Shown here: piece by piece, positions 18,852-27,326 of the stretch
Position numbering within the stretch: position 1 is the stretch's first letter
Layout of the letters: the number at the start of each line of letters is the position of its first letter
The notes under the pieces: generated by a model
What the model was told of the DNA's origin: nothing
Database searches by the model: none
The model's input: the letters and a program-made list of their open reading frames with translations, nothing else
From: an uncultured Hyphomicrobiales bacterium
GTDB taxonomy: Bacteria; Pseudomonadota; Alphaproteobacteria; Rhizobiales; Beijerinckiaceae
Length of the DNA: 64,000 nucleotides
Direction of reading: 5' to 3'
NCBI GenBank assembly: GCA_903847605.1
Contig: CAINED010000014.1
Coordinates: 62,001-126,000, forward strand
Translations under genes and position numbers: made by a program

Positions 18852-20354
18852 ATGACGCTGGCGATTGAACTTCTCACCAACGCGCAGATGAGCGAGGCGG
18901 ACCGTCTCACCATCGCCGGCGGAATTCCGGGCATCGATCTGATGGAACGCGCTGGCGCTGCTGTCGCCGACGTCGCGCGGCAGGCGATGCTCGCAGGCGG
19001 CCGGAACGTCGTCATCCTCTGTGGTCCCGGCAACAATGGTGGCGACGGTTTCGTGGCCGCGCGTCTGCTCAAGGCGATGGGCTTTCAGGTCGCCGTGGGA
19101 TTGCTCGGCAATCTCGAGAAACTGGCCGGCGATGCCGCGCTCGCCGCAAAAGCGTGGTCAGGGCGGATCGGCTCCGCGGCGCTGGTCGATCTCGATAGCG
19201 CCGATCTCGTGATCGACGCGCTTTTCGGCGCCGGCCTCTCGCGCGATCTCGATGGACGCGCGCGGGCCATTGTCGAGCGGCTCAACGACTGGCGTCAGCA
19301 GACTGGAAAGCCCGTCATTGCAGTCGATGTGCCTTCGGGACTCGACGGCGATAGCGGTCGCGTGCGCGGCGTTTGCGTCGAAGCCGACGTCACCGTCACC
19401 TTCTTTCGTCTCAAGCCCGGCCACCTGTTGCTGCCAGGCCGAGAACTCTGCGGCCGCATCGAACTGGCGCAGATCGGTATCGGCGCGGACGTGCTGCGAG
19501 GGATCGCGCCGCAAGCTTTCGTCAACGAACCCGGGCTCTGGAGCCGTACGCTGCCGCGCCCGCGCGCAGCGGGCCACAAGTATTCGCGCGGACATGCGCT
19601 CGTTATCGGCGGCCCGATGCATCAGACTGGCGCGGCGCGCATGAGCGCGATGGCGGCGCTGCGAAATGGCGCGGGTCTCGTCACCATCGCCTCGCCACGC
19701 CACGCGCTCGCCGTGAACGCCGCGCATCTCACGGCGATCATGTTGACGCCTTGCGACAATGCGCGCGAACTCGCGGCCGTTCTCGACGATGCGCGCAAGA
19801 ATGCGGTCGTTCTCGGTCCTGGCGCGGGCGTCAACCCGCGTACACGCGCACTTGCGCAGGCCGCGCTGAGGGCGCATGCATCGCCCGCCGTTGTGCTCGA
19901 CGCCGATGCGCTGAGCGTCTTCGCAGGCGAGGCGGATGCGCTTTCAGAATTGATAATGGCGCGCGGCGGGCCGGTTGTGCTGACGCCGCATGAGGGCGAA
20001 TTCACGCGCCTGTTTGCGAACGCTGGCAGGTCGAAACTCGCGGATGCGCGTCACGCTGCGAAAGCCTCGGGCGCCGTCATCGTCTACAAGGGCGCCGACA
20101 CCGTCGTCGCGCATCCCGATGGACGCGCCGCTATCGCGCGCAACGCGCCGCCGTGGCTCGCGACAGCGGGTTCCGGCGATGTACTCGCCGGCATGATCGC
20201 AGGATTGCTTGCGCAGCGCATGCCGGTCTTCGAAGCGGCTTGCGCGGCGGTGTGGATGCATGGTGAGGCCGCAGATGCGTTTGGCTCCGGTTTGATCGCG
20301 GAAGATCTGCCGGCGATGCTGCCAGAGGTGTGGCGCGGTCTTATTGACGAATAG
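18852..20354 (+). CDS. nnr: Bifunctional NAD(P)H-hydrate epimerase / ADP-dependent dehydratase
   Basis: A 500-residue fusion that repairs hydrated NADH and NADPH. Residues 1 to about 215 are the YjeF_N epimerase domain with CGPGNNGGDGFVAARLL and the DALFGAGLSR loop. The C-terminal half is the dehydratase with LGPGAG, LTPHEGEFTRLF and the phosphate-binding ATAGSGDVLAGMIAGLL. Length is normal for the fused form. Its TAG stop abuts the stop of the convergent copper-oxidase-like gene. Confidence 0.95.
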   Translation: MTLAIELLTNAQMSEADRLTIAGGIPGIDLMERAGAAVADVARQAMLAGGRNVVILCGPGNNGGDGFVAARLLKAMGFQVAVGLLGNLEKLAGDAALAAKAWSGRIGSAALVDLDSADLVIDALFGAGLSRDLDGRARAIVERLNDWRQQTGKPVIAVDVPSGLDGDSGRVRGVCVEADVTVTFFRLKPGHLLLPGRELCGRIELAQIGIGADVLRGIAPQAFVNEPGLWSRTLPRPRAAGHKYSRGHALVIGGPMHQTGAARMSAMAALRNGAGLVTIASPRHALAVNAAHLTAIMLTPCDNARELAAVLDDARKNAVVLGPGAGVNPRTRALAQAALRAHASPAVVLDADALSVFAGEADALSELIMARGGPVVLTPHEGEFTRLFANAGRSKLADARHAAKASGAVIVYKGADTVVAHPDGRAAIARNAPPWLATAGSGDVLAGMIAGLLAQRMPVFEAACAAVWMHGEAADAFGSGLIAEDLPAMLPEVWRGLIDE

Positions 20355-21755
20355 TCACGTCACCTCGAACCACGCCGACAATCCGCTTTCCCCGTGCGCG
20401 AGAATGCCGCTCCCGACGCGCCACTTGCCGGGATTGTCGGCAAGGAAAGCGACGCGCACCGTGCGCCCCTCGGGCACGATCACGCCGTCGCGCCAGTAGG
20501 GCTCCCAGCCGTCGTCGAGTAAATGCAATTGCCGCATCACATGTCCATGAACGCGCATCACATGCGGCACGTCTGATTTGTTGACGAAGCCAAAGGAGAC
20601 CGGCGTTCCCCGCTTCACGCTGAACAGAGGTTTGGAGTTCGCGACGCTCGTCGGCGACTTGTTGAAGGCCCATAACCTTTCGGGAGTGAGGCCGCGCGCC
20701 GGATGGCGCTCGATGGACAGATCCATGCGCCGCGACTCCTGCAGGCGGATGATCGGCGGTAGCGCGGGATTGTCGGGCAGTGCGGCGAGCGGCGACAGGG
20801 CAGGGCGGCGGGCGCCCTTGCTCGTGAACACGGCGACGTCCTGCGCCGGCATGTCCAGAACGCCCTTGATGGGCCAGCGGCGTAGCACGATCTTCGTCGC
20901 TTCGCCTTCCTTTTCCGGCATGTCGAAAAAGACATCGAAACGCGCGCCCGGAGCGATGGGAAACGTCTTGCTCACCGGCTCGAAGGGCTTGCACGGCTGA
21001 CTGTCGATGGCCGCGATCATGGGCGTCGCGTTTTCAAACGTCAGGGCTGCAAGCTGCGCCATGCACATATTGACGATGCGCAACCGAATGCGCGCGCCGG
21101 GCGATGCCTCCTGTAAGAAGGGCGAGGGCGCGCCGTTCACCGTCATCAATCCATTAGTGCGCCCGGCGCGGCCCGTGTCCATGACGTTGACGAGTGTCGG
21201 CGGAATTTCGCCGTTGTCGTTCAACGCCCAATCGGCCAGCGCGAAGACGAATTCATGATCGGTTTGCGGCGGGCTTTCTTCTTCCACGATCAGCAGGCCG
21301 CCAAGACCGCGCCCGCCCTGTTCGGCGGCATTGGGGCCGTGCGGGTGAAAATAGAAGAGGCCACTGTCGGGCGGCGTGAAGCGGATGTTCTGCGTCCCGC
21401 CGGCGGCGAGCGCGGGTTGCGTCAGCGGCGCGACGCCGTCAAACGCGTTGGGGCCGCGCATGCCGCGAATATGCAAACTCGTCGGTTCCGTCAGATTGTT
21501 GCGGAGCCGGATTTTCAGTTCCTCGCCCTTGCGAATGCGAAGAGGTTTCGCTGGAAATTCGCCCCCATAGCCCATAATCTTCGTTGGAGCTTCCTTTGCG
21601 CCTCGCAAGCGCGCTTCGCCCGATTTTGCATCGAGCACAAAAAATCCGTCATCGCTGCGCGAGGCTGCAGGAGTCTGCGCGCGAGCCGATGCTGCCGGGA
21701 ATAAGGACAAAGCGAGAGCGCCGGAAAGCAGGGCGCGGCGGTCGAAATCGATCAT
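20355..21755 (-). CDS. Multicopper-oxidase-fold protein lacking C-terminal copper ligands (FtsP/SufI-like degenerate)
   Basis: A 466-residue exported cupredoxin-type protein. The N-terminus DFDRRALLSGALALSL with AASARAQ resembles a twin-arginine or Sec leader. An HPHG motif (LFYFHPHGPNAAEQGG) and the region PHVMRVHGHVMRQLHLLDDGWEPYW show the family. The usual final HCHxxxHxxxGM motif reads GSGILAHGESGL, so the type 1 copper cysteine and neighbouring histidines are gone, and the first HWHG is replaced by LHIRG. Electron transfer through a full T1/T2/T3 set is therefore unlikely. ATG 21755 was chosen because it starts the leader; the frame extends to 21794. Confidence 0.8.
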   Translation of the reverse strand: MIDFDRRALLSGALALSLFPAASARAQTPAASRSDDGFFVLDAKSGEARLRGAKEAPTKIMGYGGEFPAKPLRIRKGEELKIRLRNNLTEPTSLHIRGMRGPNAFDGVAPLTQPALAAGGTQNIRFTPPDSGLFYFHPHGPNAAEQGGRGLGGLLIVEEESPPQTDHEFVFALADWALNDNGEIPPTLVNVMDTGRAGRTNGLMTVNGAPSPFLQEASPGARIRLRIVNMCMAQLAALTFENATPMIAAIDSQPCKPFEPVSKTFPIAPGARFDVFFDMPEKEGEATKIVLRRWPIKGVLDMPAQDVAVFTSKGARRPALSPLAALPDNPALPPIIRLQESRRMDLSIERHPARGLTPERLWAFNKSPTSVANSKPLFSVKRGTPVSFGFVNKSDVPHVMRVHGHVMRQLHLLDDGWEPYWRDGVIVPEGRTVRVAFLADNPGKWRVGSGILAHGESGLSAWFEVT

Positions 21756-21830
21756 GCAAAGGTCCAGTGACAACCGCGCGAGATGTCGCGGCAAGAACGA
21801 TCACTGTGCATGGACGATCCGAAATCGCAA

Positions 21831-21859
21831 GCGGGGCAGGAGATCTGTTCCTGCCCCGC
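21831..21859 (-). terminator. Terminator-like hairpin behind the LivK-like gene
   Basis: Perfect 11-pair inverted repeat GCGGGGCAGGA (21831-21841) / TCCTGCCCCGC (21849-21859) with a 7-base loop. It lies between the minus-strand binding-protein gene ending at 21876 and the copper-oxidase-like gene starting at 21755. The flank on the minus strand is only moderately T-rich (TTGCGATTT). Confidence 0.6.
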
Positions 21860-21875
21860 AAGCCGTCACGAACGA

Positions 21876-23066
21876 TTACGGGCGCAGATTGCAGCCCTGC
21901 ACCGGGTCTTCGAAGTTACGGTAGGTGTCGACGATGTCGTAGCCGACCTTGTCGCCCTTTTTGACCGTGCGCACGATATAGATGTTCTGCGAGACCGTGT
22001 TCGATTTCCCCATGGCGATGGGGCCGCGCGGGCTGTTGTACTTGACATTGGCGATGGCTTTCGCGAGCGCGTCGCGGTCTTTCGTGTTGCCGTTGAGCGC
22101 CTTCACGGCTTCCAGGATAAAGCGGATGGAATCATAGCCCGTGACGCCGAAATCTTCGGGATCCACGTTGTTGTTCTGCTTGCGCCAGCCCGCGACAAAG
22201 GCCTTGTTTTCGGGCGTGTCGAGTTCCGCGACGTAGTTGTTGGGTGAATCGATGCCGAGCGCCGCATCGCCAAGCGCTCCGAGGAGAACGGCGTTGAAGA
22301 GGCCCGATGAGGCGTAGATCGGCAGCGTCTTCTGCAAACCGTAGGACGCATATTGTTTTGCGAAAAGGATCGCTTCCGATCCATAGAAGATCGGCAGTAA
22401 CGCGTCGGCATTGGCGTTGCGCGCCTGCGCGATATAGGGACCGTAGTCCTGCGTCTTGGCGAAGGGCGGATAGGCCTCGCCGGCGATCTTGCCGCCGTGT
22501 TTCAGATAGGTCCGGCGCGCAGCAGCGATGTGTTCGCGCGGCGCGACATAGTCGGACGCCATCAGGTAGAGATTCTTGATCCCCTTCTTGCCGATATAGT
22601 CGCCCATCGGTTCGCTCATCTGCGAGGACGAATAGGACGTGCGGAACACGAAGGGCGAGCACTTTGCGCCCGACAATTCGTCGGTCGTCGCATTCGAGAT
22701 GACCAGCGGCATCTTCACCGAATTGAAATAGGGCGTTACGGCGAGCGCGACCGCCGACGAAACGATCCCGGCGGTGACATCGACGTTGTCCGAGGTCACG
22801 AGCTTGCGCGCCTTGGTGAGGCCGGTGCCGGGAGCGCCCTGATCGTCCTCGATAATGAGTTCGATCTTGCGCCCGGCGACTTCGCCGCCCGCTTCGTGGA
22901 CCGCGTAACGCATGCCCTTGATCTGTTCGTTGCCCAGCACGGCGAAGACGCCGGTCGTCGGCATGAGTACGCCGATCTTGAGCGGCTCTTTCGTCTGCGC
23001 CAGAACTGGCATGACGAGCGCTGCCGAGAAGAGCGCGGTAGTAGCGAGCAGTTTCTTCAACATCAT
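21876..23066 (-). CDS. ABC transporter substrate-binding protein, branched-chain amino acid type (LivK-like), copy A
   Basis: A 396-residue type 1 periplasmic binding protein. Its signal peptide (KKLLATTALFSAALVMPVLAQ) is followed by EPLKIGVLMPTTGVFAVLG and GRKIELIIEDDQGAPGTGLTKARKLV, typical of the Peripla_BP_6 family. It is a close relative of the gene immediately upstream (23103-24290): both share PLKIGV, GTGLTKARKLVTS/ATGLTKARKLVTS, FRTS and KTQDYGPYIAQAR blocks. The family binds amino acids, amides or aromatic acids. No membrane or ATPase subunit gene is adjacent, so it must share permeases encoded elsewhere or act as a sensor. Confidence 0.9.
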   Translation of the reverse strand: MMLKKLLATTALFSAALVMPVLAQTKEPLKIGVLMPTTGVFAVLGNEQIKGMRYAVHEAGGEVAGRKIELIIEDDQGAPGTGLTKARKLVTSDNVDVTAGIVSSAVALAVTPYFNSVKMPLVISNATTDELSGAKCSPFVFRTSYSSSQMSEPMGDYIGKKGIKNLYLMASDYVAPREHIAAARRTYLKHGGKIAGEAYPPFAKTQDYGPYIAQARNANADALLPIFYGSEAILFAKQYASYGLQKTLPIYASSGLFNAVLLGALGDAALGIDSPNNYVAELDTPENKAFVAGWRKQNNNVDPEDFGVTGYDSIRFILEAVKALNGNTKDRDALAKAIANVKYNSPRGPIAMGKSNTVSQNIYIVRTVKKGDKVGYDIVDTYRNFEDPVQGCNLRP

Positions 23067-23102
23067 ATCCTCCGAGGCGCCTTGCCTATTTCAATCCAAG
23101 TT

Positions 23103-24290
23103 TCAGTTGAGTTTGCAGCCATCGACCTGATCCGTGTAGTTCGGAAATGTCTCCAGCAGTTCGTAGCCGATCTTGTCGGCTTTCTTGACGTTGCGCACGA
23201 TATAGACGTTTTGCGTCGCCGAATTATTGGCCGGGTTCATCGACATCGGACCGCGCGGTCCGTTGTAGGACACTTTCGCAATCGCTGCGGCGAAGGCCTC
23301 GCGGTTCGCCGTGTCGCCGTTGCGCACCTTTACCGCTTCCAGCGCGAAGCGCATGGCGTCGTAGCCCATCACGGCGAATTCCTCTGGGTCGTCGCCATTG
23401 TTGGCATTGCGGAAGCCTTCGACGAATTTCCTGTTCTCGGGCGTATCGAGTTCCGCGAGATAGTTTACTGAGGATATCACGTTGAGCACGGCATCGCCCT
23501 GGGCCCTGCGCAGCATCGGCGGCGTCAGGCCCATCGGCGCGACGATCGGCAGGTTCTTGATGCCGTAGCTCGCCCATTGCTTCATGAACAAAATGGCTTC
23601 GGACGCGAAGAAGACGGGCACCACGACTTCGGCGTTCGCCGCGCGCGCCTGCGCGATATACGGCCCGTAGTCCTGCGTCTTGCCGAAGGGCGGAAAGGCT
23701 TCGCCCAGGACCTTGCCGTTGCCTGTGGCGAAGCCGGCCTTCACGGCCGCGGCGAATTCGCGCGGCGCGACGAAATCGGACGCCAGCATATAAATGCTCT
23801 TCACGCCTGTTTTGGCAAGATAGAGGCCGATGGGCTTGGAAAGCTGCGCCGAAGAGAAGGATGTGCGGAATACATAGGGGCTGCAGCTTTTGCCGGTGAT
23901 CGTGTCCGCGCCGGCATTGGATATCACCAGCGGCATCTTGATCGAGGTGAGATAGGGCGCGACCTGCAAGGCGACGGGCGAGGCGACGATGCCGACCATG
24001 ACATCGACATTGTTGGACGTGACGAGCTTGCGCGCCTTGGTCAGCCCCGTGGCCGGCGCGCCGCCGGTATCTTCCACGATCATTTCGATCTTGCGGCCGG
24101 CGACGGAGCCGCCGAATTCCGAGATTGCGTAATTCATGCCCTTGATCTGCTCGGGCGCGATGGGCGCGAGCGGTCCGGTCAGCGGCAGCATGACGCCTAT
24201 CTTGAGAGGCTCGTTCGATTGGCCCAGGGCTGGCGAAGCCAACGCCAGCGCAAAGGTGGCGATGCAGGTCAGGCTCGATGTGGCTCGCAT
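23103..24290 (-). CDS. ABC transporter substrate-binding protein, branched-chain amino acid type (LivK-like), copy B
   Basis: A 395-residue periplasmic binding protein with a leader ending in LASPALGQ and the same fold and block order as copy A, from which it is separated by 36 bases. The two look like a tandem duplication that has since diverged, chiefly in ligand-facing loops. It would be the first gene of the minus-strand pair and diverges from the TauD gene at 24454. Ligand unknown; no LivHMGF partners are visible. Confidence 0.9.
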   Translation of the reverse strand: MRATSSLTCIATFALALASPALGQSNEPLKIGVMLPLTGPLAPIAPEQIKGMNYAISEFGGSVAGRKIEMIVEDTGGAPATGLTKARKLVTSNNVDVMVGIVASPVALQVAPYLTSIKMPLVISNAGADTITGKSCSPYVFRTSFSSAQLSKPIGLYLAKTGVKSIYMLASDFVAPREFAAAVKAGFATGNGKVLGEAFPPFGKTQDYGPYIAQARAANAEVVVPVFFASEAILFMKQWASYGIKNLPIVAPMGLTPPMLRRAQGDAVLNVISSVNYLAELDTPENRKFVEGFRNANNGDDPEEFAVMGYDAMRFALEAVKVRNGDTANREAFAAAIAKVSYNGPRGPMSMNPANNSATQNVYIVRNVKKADKIGYELLETFPNYTDQVDGCKLN

Positions 24291-24453
24291 GATTTCCTCC
24301 CTCGATTTCCGGCCTTTGGCTCATGATTTGGATCAGCTTAGCAGCCCCGCCCCGTGTGGCCAAGGCGGCGTTGCCATGCGGCCAACTTCCCTTTGGCGGG
24401 GTGGCAAGGGGATGTTACATTGCCGGAAACCGATAACAATCGAGAGGAACGCC

Positions 24454-25317
24454 ATGACGCTCGCCCAGGACACGCTCGAAATCGTGAAACTGCATTCGCA
24501 TGCCGGCGCCGAGATTCGGGGCGTCGACCTGACACGGCCGGTGAGCCCGGAAGTGGCGGATGCCATCGACCGGGCGCTCGGCGAGCATGTCGTCATCGTC
24601 TTCAAGAAGCAGAACCTTGGCGAACAGGATCAGCTTCGCGCCGCCGAAATCTTCGGCAAGGTGGCGATCCGCCGCCGCCCGCTGTCCGGCGACGGACCCG
24701 GCGGCGAATTCGACACGCCCTTCATGTTCGTCACCAATATCGTCGAGAATGGCAAACCCATCGGCGCATTCGGCGATGGCGAAATGTGGTTCCACCACGA
24801 CACCAGCTATTATCCCGAGCCGCATCGCTGCACGCTCCTCTACGCGCAAAAACTGACGACATGGGGTGGCGAGACCTGCTTCTCCAATATGTACGAAGCC
24901 TTCAACCGCATCCCCGCGAAGCTGCGCGAGAAGTTGGAAGGCCGCCGCGTGCTGCAAATTCACGATTACAAGCGCCGCGAGCGGCTCGACCTGTCGAAAA
25001 TCGACATCTCCAAGGTGCGTCACAACTGGCAGCCGATTTTCATCACCCATCCCGTCTCCGGCAAGCGCGCGCTCTTCATCTCGCGCCTGATGTCGGCGAA
25101 GATCGAGGGCCTCTCGCACGAGGAAAGCGAGGACGCGCTCAACCAGCTCTTCGACATCTCGGAGACGCCGGAAATCGTTTACGAGCACAAATGGGATATC
25201 GGCGATCTCGTCGTCTGGGATAACTGGTGCTCGATCCATATGCGCAAGGATTTTCCGCGCGAGGAACCGCGCCTCATGCGGCGGCTGACAGTCGAAGGGC
25301 AGGCGATGCGGTTCTGA
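24454..25317 (+). CDS. TauD/TfdA-family Fe(II)/2-oxoglutarate dioxygenase (second copy)
   Basis: A 287-residue enzyme. The iron ligands are visible as MWFHHDTSYYPEP (His-x-Asp) and the distal His in VVWDNWCSIHMRKDF, with the 2-oxoglutarate arginine in PRLMRRLTVEG. The opening HAGAEIRGVDLTRPVSPE is typical of the family. ATG 24454 follows a GAGAGGAAC ribosome site; the frame extends upstream without similarity. It is only distantly related to the TauD gene at 11.3 kb. It diverges from the LivK-like pair, whose cargo it might act on. Substrate unknown. Confidence 0.9.
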   Translation: MTLAQDTLEIVKLHSHAGAEIRGVDLTRPVSPEVADAIDRALGEHVVIVFKKQNLGEQDQLRAAEIFGKVAIRRRPLSGDGPGGEFDTPFMFVTNIVENGKPIGAFGDGEMWFHHDTSYYPEPHRCTLLYAQKLTTWGGETCFSNMYEAFNRIPAKLREKLEGRRVLQIHDYKRRERLDLSKIDISKVRHNWQPIFITHPVSGKRALFISRLMSAKIEGLSHEESEDALNQLFDISETPEIVYEHKWDIGDLVVWDNWCSIHMRKDFPREEPRLMRRLTVEGQAMRF

Positions 25318-25372
25318 AACGGGTATGCGCCTTGCTTGGCTGCCCGGGGTTCATTTTGCAGAGAGGCGCACT

Positions 25373-25606
25373 GTGCTCGGTATTCCACGCCGCTACGCTC
25401 ACTTCGTTTTCGCCGTCATACAGTCTGGAATGACATCGGCCATCGCAGCGGCCATAGCCAGTTCGCCCATGTGGTCCGAAGGCCATTTCTCCAGCCACTG
25501 GCTGAAATCATGGCTCGCCGCATGGTTCGTCATGGTGCCTATCGTGCTGACGGCTGCGCCGGCGATAAGGGCGGTGGCGATCAAGCTCACGCGGGAGACA
25601 GGTTAG
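25373..25606 (+). CDS. DUF2798 small membrane protein
   Basis: A 77-residue protein starting at a GTG (25373) behind GAGAGG at 25360-25365. Two hydrophobic helices are seen: HFVFAVIQSGMTSAIAAAIAS and WLAAWFVMVPIVLTAAPAIRAVA. The RRYAHFVFAVIQSGMTSAIA block is the hallmark of DUF2798, an uncharacterised inner-membrane family. Upstream ATG 25325 would add 16 residues without similarity. A 31-base gap separates it from the next gene. Confidence 0.7.
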   Translation: MLGIPRRYAHFVFAVIQSGMTSAIAAAIASSPMWSEGHFSSHWLKSWLAAWFVMVPIVLTAAPAIRAVAIKLTRETG

Positions 25607-25637
25607 TTATCTGCTTCGAAATTTGGGGGAGGAAAAT

Positions 25638-26615
25638 TTGGGCGATCTGAACATCACCATAGCCATGGACCGCTATGACCGGCATTTCCCGTTCTTCGAT
25701 GGCACGGTGAGAGCGCCGTCCGGTCTGTCCTACACGGCGCTTCAGGTTGGTCAATCCGACGTTTTGCGCGACGGCACGGACCGGCACGGCGAGATGATCC
25801 ACAACCGCCGTTACGATGTCGCCGAATTCTCGATGTCGACCTTCCTGATGGCGATCGACCGGGGCCTGCCGCTGACCGGCGTGCCTGTCTTTCCGCGCCG
25901 CCTTTTTTCGCAGAGTTGCATGTTCGTGCGCGCCGACAGCGATATCGAGGAGCCGAAGCACCTCATCGGCAAGCGTGTGGGCCTTTCATCGTTCCAGACG
26001 ACGCTCTCGCTGCTCGCCAAGGGCGATCTCAAATTCGAGTACGGCGTCGATTGGGAGCAAATCAAATGGCTGCTCACCACGAACGAGAAGGTGAAGTTCG
26101 ATCCCAAGCCCGGCGTTGTCATCGATAGAATGCCCAAGGGGACCGATCTCGGCGAACTTCTGGACAAGCGCGAGATCGACGCAATTTTCATGCCGCATCC
26201 ACCCCATTCCGTGATGAGCGGCAAAGTAAAGACGCGCCGCCTCTTCCGCGATACGCAGGCCGAGGAAAAGCGCTATTTCGACAAATACGGCTACTGGCCG
26301 ATCATGCACATCATGGCGATGAGTACGGAGCTCGCGGCGCGCGAGCCGCAGCTCCCCAAAGCGATCATGGACATGTTCGCGCAGGCGCATGAAATTTCAG
26401 ATGAGTATTTTTCCGACCCCAACTGGTCGCGCCTGCCAGCGGCGCGTCATTATTACGAACAGTCGCAAGCCCTGTTCGGCGATCCCTGGATCAACGGGTT
26501 TCAGCGCAACAAGAGCAATCTCGAATGTTTCATCAAATATTCGCACGATCAGGGGCTGATATCGGAGCGCTATGCGCCTGAAAGGTTGTTTGTGGAGAGC
26601 ACGCTGGGGACTTAA
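25638..26615 (+). CDS. 4,5-dihydroxyphthalate decarboxylase-like protein (periplasmic-binding fold)
   Basis: A 325-residue protein. The beginning LNITIAMDRYDRHFPFFDGTV and blocks ALQVGQSDVLRDG, FPRRLFSQSCMFVRADSDIEEPKHLIGKRVG and KREIDAIFMPHPP match the Pht5/4,5-dihydroxyphthalate decarboxylase family, which has a type 2 binding-protein fold. No signal peptide is present, which suits a cytoplasmic enzyme rather than a transport binder. TTG 25638 is five bases behind GGGGGAGG; TTG 25623 is less likely. Homologues of the other phthalate 4,5-pathway steps lie at 48-52 kb. True substrate unknown. Confidence 0.78.
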   Translation: MGDLNITIAMDRYDRHFPFFDGTVRAPSGLSYTALQVGQSDVLRDGTDRHGEMIHNRRYDVAEFSMSTFLMAIDRGLPLTGVPVFPRRLFSQSCMFVRADSDIEEPKHLIGKRVGLSSFQTTLSLLAKGDLKFEYGVDWEQIKWLLTTNEKVKFDPKPGVVIDRMPKGTDLGELLDKREIDAIFMPHPPHSVMSGKVKTRRLFRDTQAEEKRYFDKYGYWPIMHIMAMSTELAAREPQLPKAIMDMFAQAHEISDEYFSDPNWSRLPAARHYYEQSQALFGDPWINGFQRNKSNLECFIKYSHDQGLISERYAPERLFVESTLGT

Positions 26616-26627
26616 CGGGTTAGCTTC

Positions 26628-27302
26628 TCAATTCAACGCCCAACTCAGGGGCGCGGGCAAATCGGCGAACGAATATTCGAGATGCAGCACGCGGCGGCGT
26701 CGTGCGCCGCTTGACCGCTTCGAGCGATGTAACAGCAAAGGACGCATGGCGATGACATCGCTCTCTGCGGCCAGTAGCACGCGCGAAGGTGTTGACGAAA
26801 CGATCTCACTGATCTGCGCCTTGTCTAGCCTTCCGCAAACATGTGTACCGTCAATAACTTCGAGCGGTCCGCTGTCCGGGCCGCAATCGTCGATATGCAA
26901 GCGCAGTGTCACCATACTTTCGAGCACCTCAATGGGCGGTTCGGCATGATGCAGCCCATCCTTGAACGTCCAATGCGCGTAGCCTTCTACTTCGGCTTCT
27001 TCGCGGACCGCGATAGTCCTGTCTTGATGCCAGGGCACGAACCAGTTCGAATGGGGTGATTTGTCGAAGGCGATGATACGCACAAGGCGGCAAGGGTTGG
27101 CACACAGTGTTTCGGCAAGACCATTGAGACCGCGGTGATTGCAAAGCCATTGGACAAGATGCTCTGGCATGGAGTTCTGACGCATGCCCGCAGCATCGCA
27201 GAAGGCCCCGCTGGCTATCCTGCGGTCTTCAGCGCGAAATGCGTCCGATATCAGTAATGAGCCTGTGCGATGAAATTCCTCGGCTGAAAACATTCTTGCC
27301 AT
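26628..27302 (-). CDS. Phytanoyl-CoA dioxygenase (PhyH) family protein
   Basis: A 224-residue Fe(II)/2-oxoglutarate-type protein. PWHQDRTIAV supplies the His-x-Asp pair, SGPLEVIDGTH is the typical PhyH strand, and MRPLLLHRSKRSSGARRRRVLHLEY supplies the distal His and arginine. The family hydroxylates diverse small molecules. It starts 24 bases behind the large reductive-dehalogenase-like gene and is likely its operon partner. It is convergent with the decarboxylase-like gene with a 12-base gap. GC appears somewhat lower than in its neighbours (33 of 60 in each of two lines counted, 26821-26880 and 27061-27120). Confidence 0.8.
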   Translation of the reverse strand: MARMFSAEEFHRTGSLLISDAFRAEDRRIASGAFCDAAGMRQNSMPEHLVQWLCNHRGLNGLAETLCANPCRLVRIIAFDKSPHSNWFVPWHQDRTIAVREEAEVEGYAHWTFKDGLHHAEPPIEVLESMVTLRLHIDDCGPDSGPLEVIDGTHVCGRLDKAQISEIVSSTPSRVLLAAESDVIAMRPLLLHRSKRSSGARRRRVLHLEYSFADLPAPLSWALN

Positions 27303-27326
27303 TTCGCTTTGCGATCCAGCTCTACA

